Made by a program: the position numbers and the translations under genes | Shown: one piece after another, positions 43,729 to 53,107 of the stretch | How the letters are laid out: each line of letters opens with the position of its first letter | Position numbering within the stretch: the first letter of the stretch is position 1 | Assembly: GCA_900318375.1 (NCBI GenBank) | Contig: ONKG01000004.1 | Coordinates: 20,962 to 84,961 of the forward strand | Direction: 5' to 3' | Source: an uncultured Lachnospiraceae bacterium | GTDB lineage: Bacteria; Bacillota; Clostridia; Lachnospirales; Lachnospiraceae | Length of the DNA: 64,000 bases | Notes under the pieces: generated by a model | Told to the model about the DNA's origin: nothing | Seen by the model: only the letters and a program-made list of their open reading frames with translations | Database searches by the model: none

Positions 43729-46440
43729 ATGAACATACAGAAATTTACACAGAAATCTATTGAAGCGATCAACCAGTGTGAAAAGCTGGCATATGAATAC
43801 GGCAATCAGCAGATTGAGCAGGAACATCTGCTGTACAGCCTGCTCACGCTGGAGGACAGCCTGATCCTTAAGCTCATCGAAAAGATGGGGATTGATCCGG
43901 GCTCTTTCACAAACCGCGTGCATGATGCCCTGAACGGGCTGACAAAGGTCCATGGCGGGGATTCCCGCGTCTATGTCGGCGGGGATATGAACAAGGCTCT
44001 GCTGGGGGCAGAGAGCGAAGCGAAGGCGCTGGGAGACGATTATGTCAGTGTCGAGCATCTCTTCCTTTCCCTGATCAAGAATGCTGACCGCATCCTGAAA
44101 GGACTCTTCAAGGACTACGGGATCAACCGTGAGACTTTTCTCAAGGCATTGTCCACAGTGCGCGGCAATCAGCGCGTGACGAGCGACAACCCTGAGGCGA
44201 CTTATGATACCCTGGAGAAATACGGCGAGGAGCTGGTCTCCAAGGCCAGGGCGCAGAAGATGGACCCCGTCATCGGGAGAGATGCCGAGATCAGAAATGT
44301 GGTTCGTATTCTTTCCAGAAAGACGAAGAATAATCCGGTCCTGATCGGCGAGCCGGGTGTCGGCAAGACTGCCGTCGTCGAGGGTCTGGCCCAGAGAATC
44401 GCCCGCGGCGATGTCCCGGACGGACTGAAGAACAAGAAGATCTTCTCTCTGAACATGGGGTCTTTGGTGGCGGGCGCCAAGTACAGAGGCGAATTCGAGG
44501 AACGTCTGAAGGCGGTCCTTGAGGATATCAAGGGAAGCGAAGGCGAGATCCTTCTTTTCATCGATGAGCTGCATACCATCGTCGGCGCGGGCAAATCCGA
44601 GGGCGCCATGGATGCCGGCAACATGCTCAAACCCATGCTGGCCCGCGGTGAGCTCCACTGTATCGGTGCGACCACCCTCAAGGAGTACAGACAGTACATT
44701 GAGAAGGATGCCGCTCTGGAGCGCCGTTTCCAGCCTGTCATGGTGGATGAGCCCACGGTCGAGGACACGATTTCCATTCTCCGCGGCCTGAAGGAACGCT
44801 ATGAGGTCTATCACGGTGTCAAGATTCTTGACAACGCTCTTGTGAGCGCGGCAGTACTCTCCAACAGATATATTTCGGACCGTTTTCTGCCCGATAAAGC
44901 AATCGACCTGGTCGATGAAGCATGCGCCCTGATCAAGACAGAGATGAATTCTCTTCCTACGGAGCTGGACGAGCAGCAGCGCAAGATCCTGCAGCTGGAG
45001 ATCGAGGAGACTGCCCTGAAAAAAGAAGAGGATAAGCTCAGCCGCGAGCGTCTTGAAGATCTTCAGAAAGAACTGGCGGAGCTCAAAGATTCCTTCGCGG
45101 TGAAAAAAGCCCAGTGGGAGAACGAGAAGAACCGGTCCGATAACCTCTCGAAGCTTCGTGAGGAGATCGACGCGGTCAGCAGCGAGATCCAGATTGCCCA
45201 GCAGAACGGTGACCTCAACCGCGCTGCGGAGCTCCAGTACGGACGTCTTCCCCAGCTCAAAAAAGAGCTGGCACAGAGCGAAGAGGCTGCTCACAGCACT
45301 GACAACTCTCTTGTCCACGACCGCGTGACAGACGATGAGATCAGCCGTATTGTGTCCAGGTGGACAGGCATCCCTGTCAGCAAGCTGACTGAGAGTGAGC
45401 GCTCCAAGACCCTGAATCTGGGCGACGAGCTGCACCGCCGTGTCATCGGACAGGATGAAGCCGTCACCCGCGTCACGGAAGCCATCATCCGCAGCAAGGC
45501 GGGCATCAAGGATCCCGACAAGCCCATCGGCTCTTTCCTCTTCCTCGGCCCCACCGGTGTCGGCAAGACTGAACTCGCAAAGGCCCTTGCCGCGGCCCTT
45601 TTCGATGATGAAAAGAACATGGTCCGTATCGACATGAGCGAATATATGGAGAAATTCTCTGTTTCGCGTCTGATCGGAGCGCCTCCCGGATATGTCGGAT
45701 ACGAAGAAGGCGGCCAGCTGACCGAGGCTGTACGCAGAAAACCCTACTCGGTTGTCCTCTTTGACGAAATCGAAAAAGCCCATCCGGATGTTTTTAATGT
45801 CCTTCTGCAGGTCCTTGACGACGGAAGGATCACGGACTCCCAGGGCAGGACGGTGGATTTCAAAAACACCATTCTCATCATGACCTCCAACCTCGGTGCC
45901 CAGGAGATCCTCTCGGATATCGAAAACCGTGAGAGAGCCGGCAAGCACGGTGACAAGGTCAGATTTAATTTCGAGGAGGAAGCAGAACAGAAGGATGTTT
46001 TTTACGGGACTCCGGCTGAAGAGCCCGAACACTGGGAGATTTCTTCCTATACCAGGGAGAAGGTGCACCAGCTTCTGCGTGAGACCTTCCGCCCCGAGTT
46101 CCTCAACCGTCTGGATGAGACGATCATGTTCAATCCTCTCTCCAGAAATGATATCAAGGGAATCATAGACCTCATCGTCGATGACCTCAACCGCCGCCTT
46201 GCGGAGCGCCGGATCGACATCCGCCTCACTGACGAGGCCAAGTCCTTTGTCGCGGATGCTGCCTATGACCCTGCATACGGCGCACGTCCTCTCAAGCGTT
46301 ACATTCAGAAGAATGTTGAGACAGCAGGTGCCCGTCTGATCCTGGCTGACCAAGTCTCAGAAGGCGACACTATTGAGATCGATACCGACGGAACCGGACT
46401 TACAGCCAGTGCTGTCCACAACGGAGAGATTGAGGACTGA
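43729..46440 (+). CDS. clpB: ATP-dependent disaggregase ClpB
   Basis: 903 residues. Clp N-domain, first AAA+ (Walker [16 protein letters not shown], Walker [16 protein letters not shown]), a coiled-coil middle domain (about 410-530, rich in Lys/Glu/Leu), second AAA+ ([32 protein letters not shown]) and the C-terminal D2 small domain with [11 protein letters not shown]. It rescues aggregated proteins with DnaK. ATG 43729 has GAGGAGGT seven bases upstream. An unusual charged insert of roughly 35 residues lies between NLGAQEI and [11 protein letters not shown] in D2. Confidence 0.95.
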   Translation: MNIQKFTQKSIEAINQCEKLAYEYGNQQIEQEHLLYSLLTLEDSLILKLIEKMGIDPGSFTNRVHDALNGLTKVHGGDSRVYVGGDMNKALLGAESEAKALGDDYVSVEHLFLSLIKNADRILKGLFKDYGINRETFLKALSTVRGNQRVTSDNPEATYDTLEKYGEELVSKARAQKMDPVIGRDAEIRNVVRILSRKTKNNPVLIGEPGVGKTAVVEGLAQRIARGDVPDGLKNKKIFSLNMGSLVAGAKYRGEFEERLKAVLEDIKGSEGEILLFIDELHTIVGAGKSEGAMDAGNMLKPMLARGELHCIGATTLKEYRQYIEKDAALERRFQPVMVDEPTVEDTISILRGLKERYEVYHGVKILDNALVSAAVLSNRYISDRFLPDKAIDLVDEACALIKTEMNSLPTELDEQQRKILQLEIEETALKKEEDKLSRERLEDLQKELAELKDSFAVKKAQWENEKNRSDNLSKLREEIDAVSSEIQIAQQNGDLNRAAELQYGRLPQLKKELAQSEEAAHSTDNSLVHDRVTDDEISRIVSRWTGIPVSKLTESERSKTLNLGDELHRRVIGQDEAVTRVTEAIIRSKAGIKDPDKPIGSFLFLGPTGVGKTELAKALAAALFDDEKNMVRIDMSEYMEKFSVSRLIGAPPGYVGYEEGGQLTEAVRRKPYSVVLFDEIEKAHPDVFNVLLQVLDDGRITDSQGRTVDFKNTILIMTSNLGAQEILSDIENRERAGKHGDKVRFNFEEEAEQKDVFYGTPAEEPEHWEISSYTREKVHQLLRETFRPEFLNRLDETIMFNPLSRNDIKGIIDLIVDDLNRRLAERRIDIRLTDEAKSFVADAAYDPAYGARPLKRYIQKNVETAGARLILADQVSEGDTIEIDTDGTGLTASAVHNGEIED

Positions 46441-46501
46441 TCCGGGTCGTGCTGCCTGCAGCACAGTGATCCGGGACTGCAGAGCCCGTTCTTTCCGCAG
46501 G

Positions 46502-46560
46502 GGAGAGATTGAAGGCTGATCCGTCTCGGACATAACCTCAGGCATAACCTCAGACATAAC
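46502..46560. repeat. Partial copy of the clpB 3' end and CATAACCTCAG repeats
   Basis: Bases 46502-46523 repeat 46424-46445 (the last codons and stop of clpB) with two mismatches. Immediately after, CATAACCTCAG units of 12 bases occur at 46531, 46543 and, partly, 46555. It looks like local slippage in the 3' untranslated region. Confidence 0.55.
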
Positions 46561-46561
46561 C

Positions 46562-46604
46562 GCCGCGGAGCAGGCGTCAAAGACCTGCTCCGCAGGCGGC
46601 TTTT
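46562..46604 (+). terminator. Terminator of clpB
   Basis: GCCGC-GGAGCAGG with CCTGCTCC-GCAG-GCGGC (bulge of four) and a nine-base loop, then TTTTCT. About 120 bases after clpB. The rest of 46605-46700 is A-rich without features. Confidence 0.75.
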
Positions 46605-46707
46605 CTGCGCTCTGTTTAGTTTACAGGAGCAGAAGACGGAGAAAAACAAGAGGAAAAGCTGCAAAAAAACCGTCAGAAAAATAATAAAAAAAATAAAAAC
46701 TTCCCTG

Positions 46708-46736
46708 TTGACAAACTCCGGTCTCAATCGTATACT
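46708..46736 (+). promoter_or_regulatory. Promoter of tRNA-Met
   Basis: TTGACA (46708-46713), exactly 17 bases, TATACT (46731-46736): near consensus, 67 bases before the tRNA. Confidence 0.8.
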
Positions 46737-46802
46737 ATAGAAGCTGACTGAGCACGGGAGATTAAAGAACTTCCGTCAATAGTTCGGCGATTCAATATTT
46801 AT

Positions 46803-46876
46803 GGCGAGGTAGCTCAGCTGGCTAGAGCACGCGGTTCATACCCGCGGTGTCGAGGGTTCAAGTCCCCCCCTCGCTA
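46803..46876 (+). tRNA. tRNA-Met (CAT anticodon)
   Basis: Full cloverleaf: acceptor GGCGAGG/CCTCGCT (G1-T72 wobble), D-stem GCTC/GAGC, anticodon stem CGCGG/CCGCG with loop TTCATAC, five-base variable loop, T-loop TTCAAGT, discriminator A. No CCA is encoded. The T-stem GAGGG/CCCCC has one A-C mismatch. The lack of a C1-A72 mismatch and of the three G-C pairs of initiators favours elongator tRNA-Met; tRNA-Ile2 with a lysidine-modified CAT cannot be excluded. Confidence 0.93.
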
Positions 46877-46882
46877 CGAAGA

Positions 46883-46923
46883 CAAATCCGGAAAGCCTTT
46901 CAACGGCTGTCCGGATTTTTTTT
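46883..46923 (+). terminator. Terminator of tRNA-Met
   Basis: AAATCCGG with CCGGATTT, inner AAGCC/GGCT pairing, followed by a run of eight T. Six bases after the tRNA. Confidence 0.88.
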
Positions 46924-46973
46924 GTGTAAAACCTGTGTTTTTGCTTCCGACCTGCGCCGGAAAGGTTATAATT

Positions 46974-47260
46974 GTTACTATTCACAGTCCCTTCGGAACT
47001 GTGACAGTAACTTGCGTTTTCCTATTCCAAATGCTCTTCGAGCATGTGCAAACGCCGTTTTACTCGGGTTTTTGCATGAAAAAACCCATGCAAAAACACC
47101 TCGAACGAGGAGACCGTGAATAGATCACTTAGAATGCACATGGTTACAGCCCCACCTGAAACTCGACGTGTTTTTGTACGCCGAAGCGTACAAAAACCGG
47201 AGTTTTACGGCGTTCGACGCACGCGAAGCGTATTGGAATCGTCGAACGCGCACATGTGCG
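46974..47260. other. Dense cluster of hairpins of unknown nature
   Basis: Within 287 bases: GTTACT/AGTAAC with inner CACAGT/ACTGTG (46974-47011); ATGCTC-TTC-GAGCAT (47031-47045); GTTTTTGCATG with its complement (47068-47097), which competes with GGGTTTTT/AAAAACCC; CCTCG/CGAGG (47099-47110); GTTTTTGTACGC-CGAA-GCGTACAAAAAC (47170-47197); GCGTTCGAC/GTCGAACGC (47210-47249); and the palindrome CGCACATGTGCG (47249-47260). CTATTCAC (46978-46985) can also pair with GTGAATAG (47116-47123). A TATAAT at 46967 precedes it. Short open frames exist but have no ribosome sites. It may be a structured RNA or decayed palindromic repeats. Confidence 0.6.
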
Positions 47261-47286
47261 GAATGATGACCGGCCAAAATGGCGGA

Positions 47287-47315
47287 TGGAAAGAAAGATC
47301 GGATTAGTATACAAT
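47287..47315 (+). promoter_or_regulatory. Predicted promoter of the GT2-GtrA operon
   Basis: TGGAAA (47287-47292), 17-base spacer, TACAAT (47310-47315), 58 bases before the start codon. Confidence 0.45.
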
Positions 47316-47372
47316 AGAGAAGCAGAACACATACTGTGACACTGTTCTGTGATCTGGAACGGAGAACAAAAA

Positions 47373-48554
47373 ATGGGTAAAATAATAGTTCTTATTCCTG
47401 CTTATAAGCCGGAGGATAAGATGCTTCGCCTTCTGCAGGCTCTGGGAGAATACCGGAGTATGTCTGCTGAAGCCGGTACCGGTCAGCGGAGGGAGGCAGT
47501 AAAGAATACTGACAGGGATGACTTTGCGGGAATCGACGGGATCGTCGTCGTGGATGACGGCGGCCGGGAAGAGTATCGCGAACTTTTTGAGAAGGCACAG
47601 GCCATGGGATGCCGTGTGGTCCACCACGAAGTAAACCGCGGCAAAGGTGCCGCGATCCGTACAGGCATTCAGACCGCCATGGATCAGTATGGCGCGGATA
47701 TTCATATTGTGACAGCAGATGCAGACGGGCAGCATCTTCCCGGGGATATTGTGAAAGTCGCCAGGGTGCTTCTGGAAAAAAACAGCGGGGGTGCCGATGC
47801 CGGGCCGGTACTGGTCCTCGGCACGCGCGACTTTTCGGGAGATGATGTGCCCGCGAGAAGCATGCTCGGCAACCGGATCACAGCAGCCTTTTTCAAGATC
47901 GCTACAGGAACGTCCTGCTCTGACACCCAGACCGGACTTCGGGGGATTCCCGCGGCGCTGCTGCCCCTTGCGCTGGATACCGGGGGAGACCGGTACGAGT
48001 ATGAGATGGATTTTCTGACAGAGGCGGTCAAAAAGGCGGATCTTGCGCAGGTCCCGATCGAGACAGTGTATGAGGAGGGAAACAAGACTTCTCATTTCCG
48101 TCCGGTGAGGGATTCACTGCTGATCTACAGAAAGCCGATTCGATATGCCCTGACATCTGTCGGCAGTGCTGCGGTGGACTGGGCGCTTTTTCTTCTGCTC
48201 TTAAGAATGTTCGGCCTGTCTGCTTTTTCGGCCGGCCCGGCAGGGACGGCGGGAAAAACTGCCGGCGGGACTGCCTTTGCCAAAGCGGCGGGAACTGCAG
48301 CTGCGGCTTCAAGAATAGGGTCGGGCCTGTTTAATTTTGAACTCAACCGGCGCTGGAGCTTTCAGAGCAAGGGAAATCCCGGCAGGGAAGCGGCCCGCTA
48401 TCTGATCCTTTTCGGAGCCAATATACTGTGCAATGCCGGTATGGTCACAGCTTTTTCCTATACAGGAATGCCTGCAGCAGTCGGAAAAGTTATTGCAGAT
48501 GTAACACTTTTTATTGCGAATTATCATGTTCAGAAACGCTGGGTATTCAAATAA
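47373..48554 (+). CDS. GT2 glycosyltransferase fused to a GtrA-like membrane domain
   Basis: 393 residues. The N-terminal part is a GT2 domain: IIVLIPAYKPEDKML, VVVDDGG, HHEVNRGKGAAIRTGIQ, TADADGQHLPGD (DXD), GTRDFSGDDVP. The C-terminal part from about residue 250 (KPIRYALTSVGSAAVDWALFLLLL, GLFNFELNRRWSFQS, VTLFIANYHVQKRWVFK) is a GtrA domain with four hydrophobic segments. GtrA proteins are thought to flip lipid-linked sugars made by a partner GT2; here both are one protein. An Ala/Gly-rich stretch (about 290-315) separates helices. ATG 47373 has ACGGAGA eight bases upstream. Confidence 0.88.
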   Translation: MGKIIVLIPAYKPEDKMLRLLQALGEYRSMSAEAGTGQRREAVKNTDRDDFAGIDGIVVVDDGGREEYRELFEKAQAMGCRVVHHEVNRGKGAAIRTGIQTAMDQYGADIHIVTADADGQHLPGDIVKVARVLLEKNSGGADAGPVLVLGTRDFSGDDVPARSMLGNRITAAFFKIATGTSCSDTQTGLRGIPAALLPLALDTGGDRYEYEMDFLTEAVKKADLAQVPIETVYEEGNKTSHFRPVRDSLLIYRKPIRYALTSVGSAAVDWALFLLLLRMFGLSAFSAGPAGTAGKTAGGTAFAKAAGTAAAASRIGSGLFNFELNRRWSFQSKGNPGREAARYLILFGANILCNAGMVTAFSYTGMPAAVGKVIADVTLFIANYHVQKRWVFK

Positions 48555-48606
48555 TCGCGATAGAAATTTGAAGGTGCCGCTCCGGAGAGCGGCATGGTAG
48601 GTAGGA

Positions 48607-49518
48607 ATGAAAAAAAACAAACGCAGACAAAACGGAACCGGGAGGATCCGTATCCTGTACGCAGTTTTCCTGGTTTTGTATTCTCTGTTCGTTCTTCTGG
48701 ATACATTTGTGATTCCCAGAAATATAGTCCGGTCGTCGCGGGGAGGAGGACCTGCAGTCACCGGGAAATATGAGCCGGTTGTGACTGAAGACAGCTATGA
48801 CGACGGGAATATAATGATTCAGATCCGGACGAAGCGTGTCGCGGATACTACGGTCTATATTGCGGATGTGAAGCTTGCTGATCCGACGATCCTGAAAGCA
48901 GGTCTGGCAGGAGACGCCTTCGGACGGAACCTGGCGGAAGTGACTTCTTCCATTGCGGAGCGAAACGGAGCTGTCTTTGCGATCAACGGCGACTATTACG
49001 GTTTCCGCGAAAAAGGATATGTCCTCCGAAACGGTTATCTCTACCGCAGTGCTTCCAATACGCGTTATCCCTACGGTGAGGATCTGGTGATCTGGGAGGA
49101 CGGGGCATTTGAGATCGTCAATGAGGCGGATGTGACAGCTGAGGAACTGGCAGATCGCGGCGCACAGCAGATTTTTTCCTTCGGACCGGCCCTGGTCATT
49201 GACGGGGAGGTGGGAGTGATCGAGGGAGAAGAGGTGGAACGGGCACAGATCACGAATCCGCGCACAGCCATCGGAATTCTGGAGCCCCTGCATTACCTGA
49301 TGGTGGTTTCGGACGGAAGGACCACGGAGAGCAGGGGACTGTCTCTGTTCAGACTTGCAGAGCTGATGCGGGATGAAGGATGTGAGACCGCCTACAATCT
49401 CGACGGAGGCGGCTCTTCGACCATCTGGTTTAATGGAAAAGTACTCAACAAGCCGACCACCTACGGCGATGTGATCGCAGAGCGGACTATGAGTGATATT
49501 GTCTACATCGGTTATTGA
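48607..49518 (+). CDS. Phosphodiester glycosidase (NAGPA-like) family protein
   Basis: 303 residues: an N-terminal signal anchor (about 18-38), then the NAGPA/DUF2233 fold with FAINGDYYGFR, ALVIDGEVG, RTAIGIL and the hallmark NLDGGGSSTIWFNG. The family includes the uncovering enzyme that removes GlcNAc phosphodiesters and bacterial proteins annotated in exopolysaccharide synthesis. It is probably extracytoplasmic and may trim phosphodiester-linked sugars from wall polymers. It is in line with the GT2-GtrA gene, 52 bases apart. Confidence 0.85.
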   Translation: MKKNKRRQNGTGRIRILYAVFLVLYSLFVLLDTFVIPRNIVRSSRGGGPAVTGKYEPVVTEDSYDDGNIMIQIRTKRVADTTVYIADVKLADPTILKAGLAGDAFGRNLAEVTSSIAERNGAVFAINGDYYGFREKGYVLRNGYLYRSASNTRYPYGEDLVIWEDGAFEIVNEADVTAEELADRGAQQIFSFGPALVIDGEVGVIEGEEVERAQITNPRTAIGILEPLHYLMVVSDGRTTESRGLSLFRLAELMRDEGCETAYNLDGGGSSTIWFNGKVLNKPTTYGDVIAERTMSDIVYIGY

Positions 49519-49541
49519 AGATAATACAGGGAACGGAAAAG

Positions 49542-50027
49542 ATGCAGGAAAGAAAGAGAACCGTCAGGAAAATCCTGGTGAGATATGCGGCAGTCACGGC
49601 CTTCTGCGGGATTTTTTCCATCATATATAATCATTTTTCACATGGGATCCATTCTGTCTGGATGAACGGTCTGGCCGCCTGGCCCTTCATTCTCGGACTT
49701 GTTCCGGCAGTAGTGCTGAACCGTATTCTGTTTCCTGCGGGAGAGGCGCAGACAGGCGATCCGGAGAGGAATTCTTGGGGAAGAGCTTCTGAAGACGGGC
49801 ATGGAGAGGACGGAGAGCAGCCTGTCCGGCCGCAGGTCGAGATCCTGAAAGATGTCTACCGGTTCGGGATCGCCGCAGTGACAGCCGCGTCTTGTCTGAA
49901 GGGGGTGCTTGAGATAGCGGGAACCGGTTCTGTTTATCCGGATCTGCTGCTTTATGCCGGCTTTGCCATGCTGATTGTCGGTGCCGGCGGAGTGCTTTTT
50001 CCGGCTGCAGGCAGCAGAAAGAAATGA
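49542..50027 (+). CDS. Small membrane protein of unknown function
   Basis: About 161 residues with four hydrophobic segments (two near the start, two near the end) and a charged hydrophilic middle (GDPERNSWGRASEDGHGEDGE). ATG 49542 follows GGAACGGA; a TTG overlapping the previous stop is also in frame. No family recognised. Last gene of the group, followed by a strong terminator. Confidence 0.6.
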   Translation: MQERKRTVRKILVRYAAVTAFCGIFSIIYNHFSHGIHSVWMNGLAAWPFILGLVPAVVLNRILFPAGEAQTGDPERNSWGRASEDGHGEDGEQPVRPQVEILKDVYRFGIAAVTAASCLKGVLEIAGTGSVYPDLLLYAGFAMLIVGAGGVLFPAAGSRKK

Positions 50028-50070
50028 TACAGGGAAGGTCAAAGAAATTCAAAGAAAACCGGCGACACAC

Positions 50071-50116
50071 ATAAAAAAGATCAGCTGCAAAACAATGTGC
50101 AGCTGATCTTTTTTAT
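50071..50116. terminator. Bidirectional terminator
   Basis: ATAAAAAAGATCAGCTGCA (50071-50089) and its perfect complement (50098-50116), loop of eight bases. A-run and T-run on the two sides allow function on both strands. It lies between convergent genes. Confidence 0.92.
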
Positions 50117-50171
50117 GATATGGCATGTGCAGAGGACTTTTCCGCCTTAGGGCGGATACGGCACCGCCGGG

Positions 50172-50220
50172 GGCAGAGGACGCATATGAACTGCACGGCA
50201 GTTCATATGCGTCCTCTGCC
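50172..50220. repeat. Perfect 23-bp inverted repeat with 3-base loop
   Basis: Arms 50172-50194 and 50198-50220 begin GGCAGAGGACGCATATGAAC and are perfectly complementary. TTTTTT follows after nine bases on the plus strand. CCGCCTTAGGGCGG (50150-50163), a smaller hairpin, stands before it. It is downstream of the terminator and just after the PBP1A stop on the other strand, so it may protect or end that mRNA. Confidence 0.8.
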
Positions 50221-50233
50221 GTATTCTCATTTT

Positions 50234-52765
50234 TTATCGGACGGGGCCGCCTGAGACACCGCCGCCGGAAGTGTTCTTTTTGTTGCCCTCGTTCTGCTTT
50301 TCCTCCTCTTCCTTCTTCTTCTTTTCCTCTTCTTTCTTCTTCTTTTCGTCCGCCTTCTGCTTCTTCTTTAAGCCGGTGGGGCAGGAACTGGTGGGTGCAG
50401 TCCCTTTTACAAAGTATTCAGTATATGCGTGGTCACAGTAACCATCGACGGCCAGAAGTCCCGAGTCGGCACAGACGACGGCTGTGGTGAGTCCGTCGGG
50501 TTTTTTGAAATCGGAGGATTTCTTGTTTGCGTCGATGTTGGACATGATCTGCTTCCAGATGATCATGGCAAGGGATTCTTCGTCCTTGCTGAGCTTGGTG
50601 TTGTTGTCATAGCCTGCCCAGACAGTGGCTGTGTAGTTGGGTGTGTAGCCGGAGAACCATACATCGTTGCTGTCCTCTGTCGTACCGGTCTTGCCTGCAA
50701 CGGCAGTGGTATCGAAATAGGCAGCAGCGCCGGTTCCCTTGGTCAGGACGTCTTTCATGGCGTCGGTGAGAAGGAAACAGGTAGTCTTTTTGAGAACACG
50801 TTCCTTTGGAGGATCCGTGTTGTCGAGGACGACCCGGCCTGTCTGATCTTCAACCTTTGTGTACAGGCGGGGGACAATGTATTTTCCGCCGTTTGCGATC
50901 GTCGAGAAAGCTGCGTTCAGCTCAATGTTGCGCACACCGTAGGTGATGCCGCCGAGGGCAAGGGTCTGGTTGGCGTCGGAGAAAATCTCGCCGTTGATCT
51001 CTTCGCCGTCGACAAGGGTGTTGATGCCGAGCTTCTCGGCGTATTCATAGCCCAGTTCGGGTGTGATGTCCGTCAGGGTCTTGACAGTAATGACATTGAG
51101 GGAATCCCTGATCGCGGCGCGCATGGTCTGTGTCCCGCGGAATCCCTCGTACCAGTTGTGAACCTCTACACCGTTGGCATATTTGAACTTTTCATCCACC
51201 TGGGTGGAAGCCAGTGTAAAGCGGTTTCCGTTCTTGTCCTTTGCTCTGTCGCTGTCAAGGGCGGCGGAAAAGGTGGAGACGATCTTGAAGGTGGAACCGG
51301 GCTGTCTGGTGGTGTCTGTCGCGCGGTTCAGGGTGCGGCTTGCTTCCTTTTCACCGCGGCCGCCCAGCATGGCGACAACATAGCCTGTGTCCTGATCCGC
51401 AACCGTCACGGAAATCTCCGGCTGCGGAGCGAGCTCATAGTTTTCATCGTAGGTATCCTCGGGGCCCATCATGGCATTCCGGAAGGCCTCGATGTCCTCT
51501 CTGGCGCGGGATCTGGATGTGTACAGGATACTGTAGTTTTCATCCCTTTCCCTGAAATATGCCTCAAGGCTGTTGCTGTCGTAGTTGGTCTCTGTTCCGT
51601 CGGGAGAGATGACCGTCAGGGCGTAGTTGAGATAGTAGGTGGTCCCGCTGGGGAAATTGCCTGAATCTTCGCTGCACTGTCTGTCAACGATTTTCTGGAT
51701 TTCCGGATCCTGTGTCGAACTGATGCGCAGACCTCCGCTGTAGAGCATGGCATAGGCCTGGTCTTCGGTCCATTTCACGCCGTCATCGACCAGGTTGAGT
51801 TTTTCGTCCTGCATGTCGCGCAGGACCTGACGGATCAGTGCGTCCACAAAATAAGAGTTTACACGGTTGTCAACCTTTTCCTTATCGACGTTGACGGCGG
51901 CGATCGTCGAGTAGACGTCCTCCGCGAGAGCCTCATCGTACTGAGCCTGAGTGATATAGCCCTGTGTGAGCATGTGCTCGAGGACGACTTCCTGACGGGA
52001 TCTGTTGTCTTCAGGATATTCAACCGGATCGTAAGCGGTCGGGTTCTGTGTGATCGCCGCGAGTACCGCGCACTCTGCCAGAGACAGATCCTTGACAGAC
52101 TTGTTGAAGTAACGCTGGGAGGCAGCTTCCACGCCGAGTGTGTTGTGTCCGAGGTTGATGGTGTTGAGATAGTTCAGAAGAATCTCGGATTTCGGCATGC
52201 TCTTTTCGAGCTCATAGGCAAGATACTGTTCCTGGATTTTTCTCTTGACCCGGTCCTGGGTCGTCTCATTTGTCCAGTCGGTGAAGACATTGTTTTTGAT
52301 CAGCTGCTGTGTGATCGTACTGGCGCCCTCCGAGAATTCGAGGCCTCCCCTCACACCCACGTAGACTGCGCGGAAAATGCCGGGAATATCTATTCCCCTG
52401 TGCTGATAAAAACGTTCATCCTCGATCGCGACAAAGGCGTGGGCGAGATTTTCCGGTATGTCCTCCAGACCGACGGGAATACGGTTGGAGTCTGTCGATA
52501 CCAGCTTTGCGATCTCGTTGCCGGCAGCGTCGTAGACAAAGGTGGAAAAACCCTTGGGGCTGACATCGATCGTGCCTATATCAGGAGAGATCTCAAGAAC
52601 TCCCTTGTAGGTTCCATAGATTGCGCTCGTCCCGATGAGGGCGCCGCCCGCGATCACTACGACCAGAAGTGTTGTCACCAGAATGCGCAGACGGGAAAAA
52701 CGTTTGACCGCTTTCGCATCCAGCGCTCTGCGTCTGCCGGAGACTGTCCTTTTATCAAATACCAT
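50234..52765 (-). CDS. Class A penicillin-binding protein (PBP1A type)
   Basis: 843 residues. One N-terminal membrane helix (about 30-52), a GT51 transglycosylase domain (VAIEDERFYQHRGIDIPGI with catalytic Glu, GASTITQQLIKN, EQYLAYELEK), then a transpeptidase domain with SxxK in RQPGSTFKIV, SxN in RDSLNVIT and KTG in VAGKTGTTEDSNDVWFSGYT. The C-terminal tail is a Lys/Glu run ending in a Gly/Ser segment. It polymerises and cross-links peptidoglycan at the membrane outer face. ATG 52765 is used (AAGGGA upstream on the minus strand); the frame is open further but without support. Confidence 0.95.
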   Translation of the reverse strand: MVFDKRTVSGRRRALDAKAVKRFSRLRILVTTLLVVVIAGGALIGTSAIYGTYKGVLEISPDIGTIDVSPKGFSTFVYDAAGNEIAKLVSTDSNRIPVGLEDIPENLAHAFVAIEDERFYQHRGIDIPGIFRAVYVGVRGGLEFSEGASTITQQLIKNNVFTDWTNETTQDRVKRKIQEQYLAYELEKSMPKSEILLNYLNTINLGHNTLGVEAASQRYFNKSVKDLSLAECAVLAAITQNPTAYDPVEYPEDNRSRQEVVLEHMLTQGYITQAQYDEALAEDVYSTIAAVNVDKEKVDNRVNSYFVDALIRQVLRDMQDEKLNLVDDGVKWTEDQAYAMLYSGGLRISSTQDPEIQKIVDRQCSEDSGNFPSGTTYYLNYALTVISPDGTETNYDSNSLEAYFRERDENYSILYTSRSRAREDIEAFRNAMMGPEDTYDENYELAPQPEISVTVADQDTGYVVAMLGGRGEKEASRTLNRATDTTRQPGSTFKIVSTFSAALDSDRAKDKNGNRFTLASTQVDEKFKYANGVEVHNWYEGFRGTQTMRAAIRDSLNVITVKTLTDITPELGYEYAEKLGINTLVDGEEINGEIFSDANQTLALGGITYGVRNIELNAAFSTIANGGKYIVPRLYTKVEDQTGRVVLDNTDPPKERVLKKTTCFLLTDAMKDVLTKGTGAAAYFDTTAVAGKTGTTEDSNDVWFSGYTPNYTATVWAGYDNNTKLSKDEESLAMIIWKQIMSNIDANKKSSDFKKPDGLTTAVVCADSGLLAVDGYCDHAYTEYFVKGTAPTSSCPTGLKKKQKADEKKKKEEEKKKKEEEEKQNEGNKKNTSGGGVSGGPVR

Positions 52766-53001
52766 ATATGATCCCTTCTTCCCTGAATATTTCGGGCGGA
52801 AATCCCTGCATTTAAATAAATAATGCATGTGGGGAATTTCCGGCAAATAAATGATACCGAATATATGATCCGGTATCTTTTGATGTTCCGAATTGACTGC
52901 TGTTTCTACATTATAACAAAAACACTGATGCTAATAAACACGAAAAACGGAAAACATGCGTTACAGATTTCCCCCGTATTTCCCCCAAATCGGTTTTTTG
53001 A

Positions 53002-53010
53002 TGGTATACT
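53002..53010 (+). promoter_or_regulatory. Extended -10 promoter of the YigZ gene
   Basis: TGG-TATACT about 98 bases before the start. On the other strand TATAAT (52910-52915) probably serves PBP1A, but with no good -35. The 342-base gap 52766-53107 holds these divergent promoters and nothing else recognised. Confidence 0.45.
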
Positions 53011-53107
53011 ATACAGAGCGCGGCATCCTTATATATAAGATTACAACAGCCGGAAGAGCTGCGGAGAAGGTTGTTTTTTTCAAAATACAGAAGGAGGAAG
53101 ACGGGAG

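Noticed and set aside
43336-46353. A 1005-residue open frame on the minus strand
   Set aside because: It is antisense to clpB, has no family motif or ribosome site, and its openness follows from codon bias of clpB.
46974-47260. Retron or similar RNA-templated system
   Set aside because: No reverse transcriptase or effector gene is nearby; hairpins alone do not support it.
50429-51664. Plus-strand open frame of 411 codons in PBP1A
   Set aside because: Antisense to a certain PBP gene with all catalytic motifs intact.
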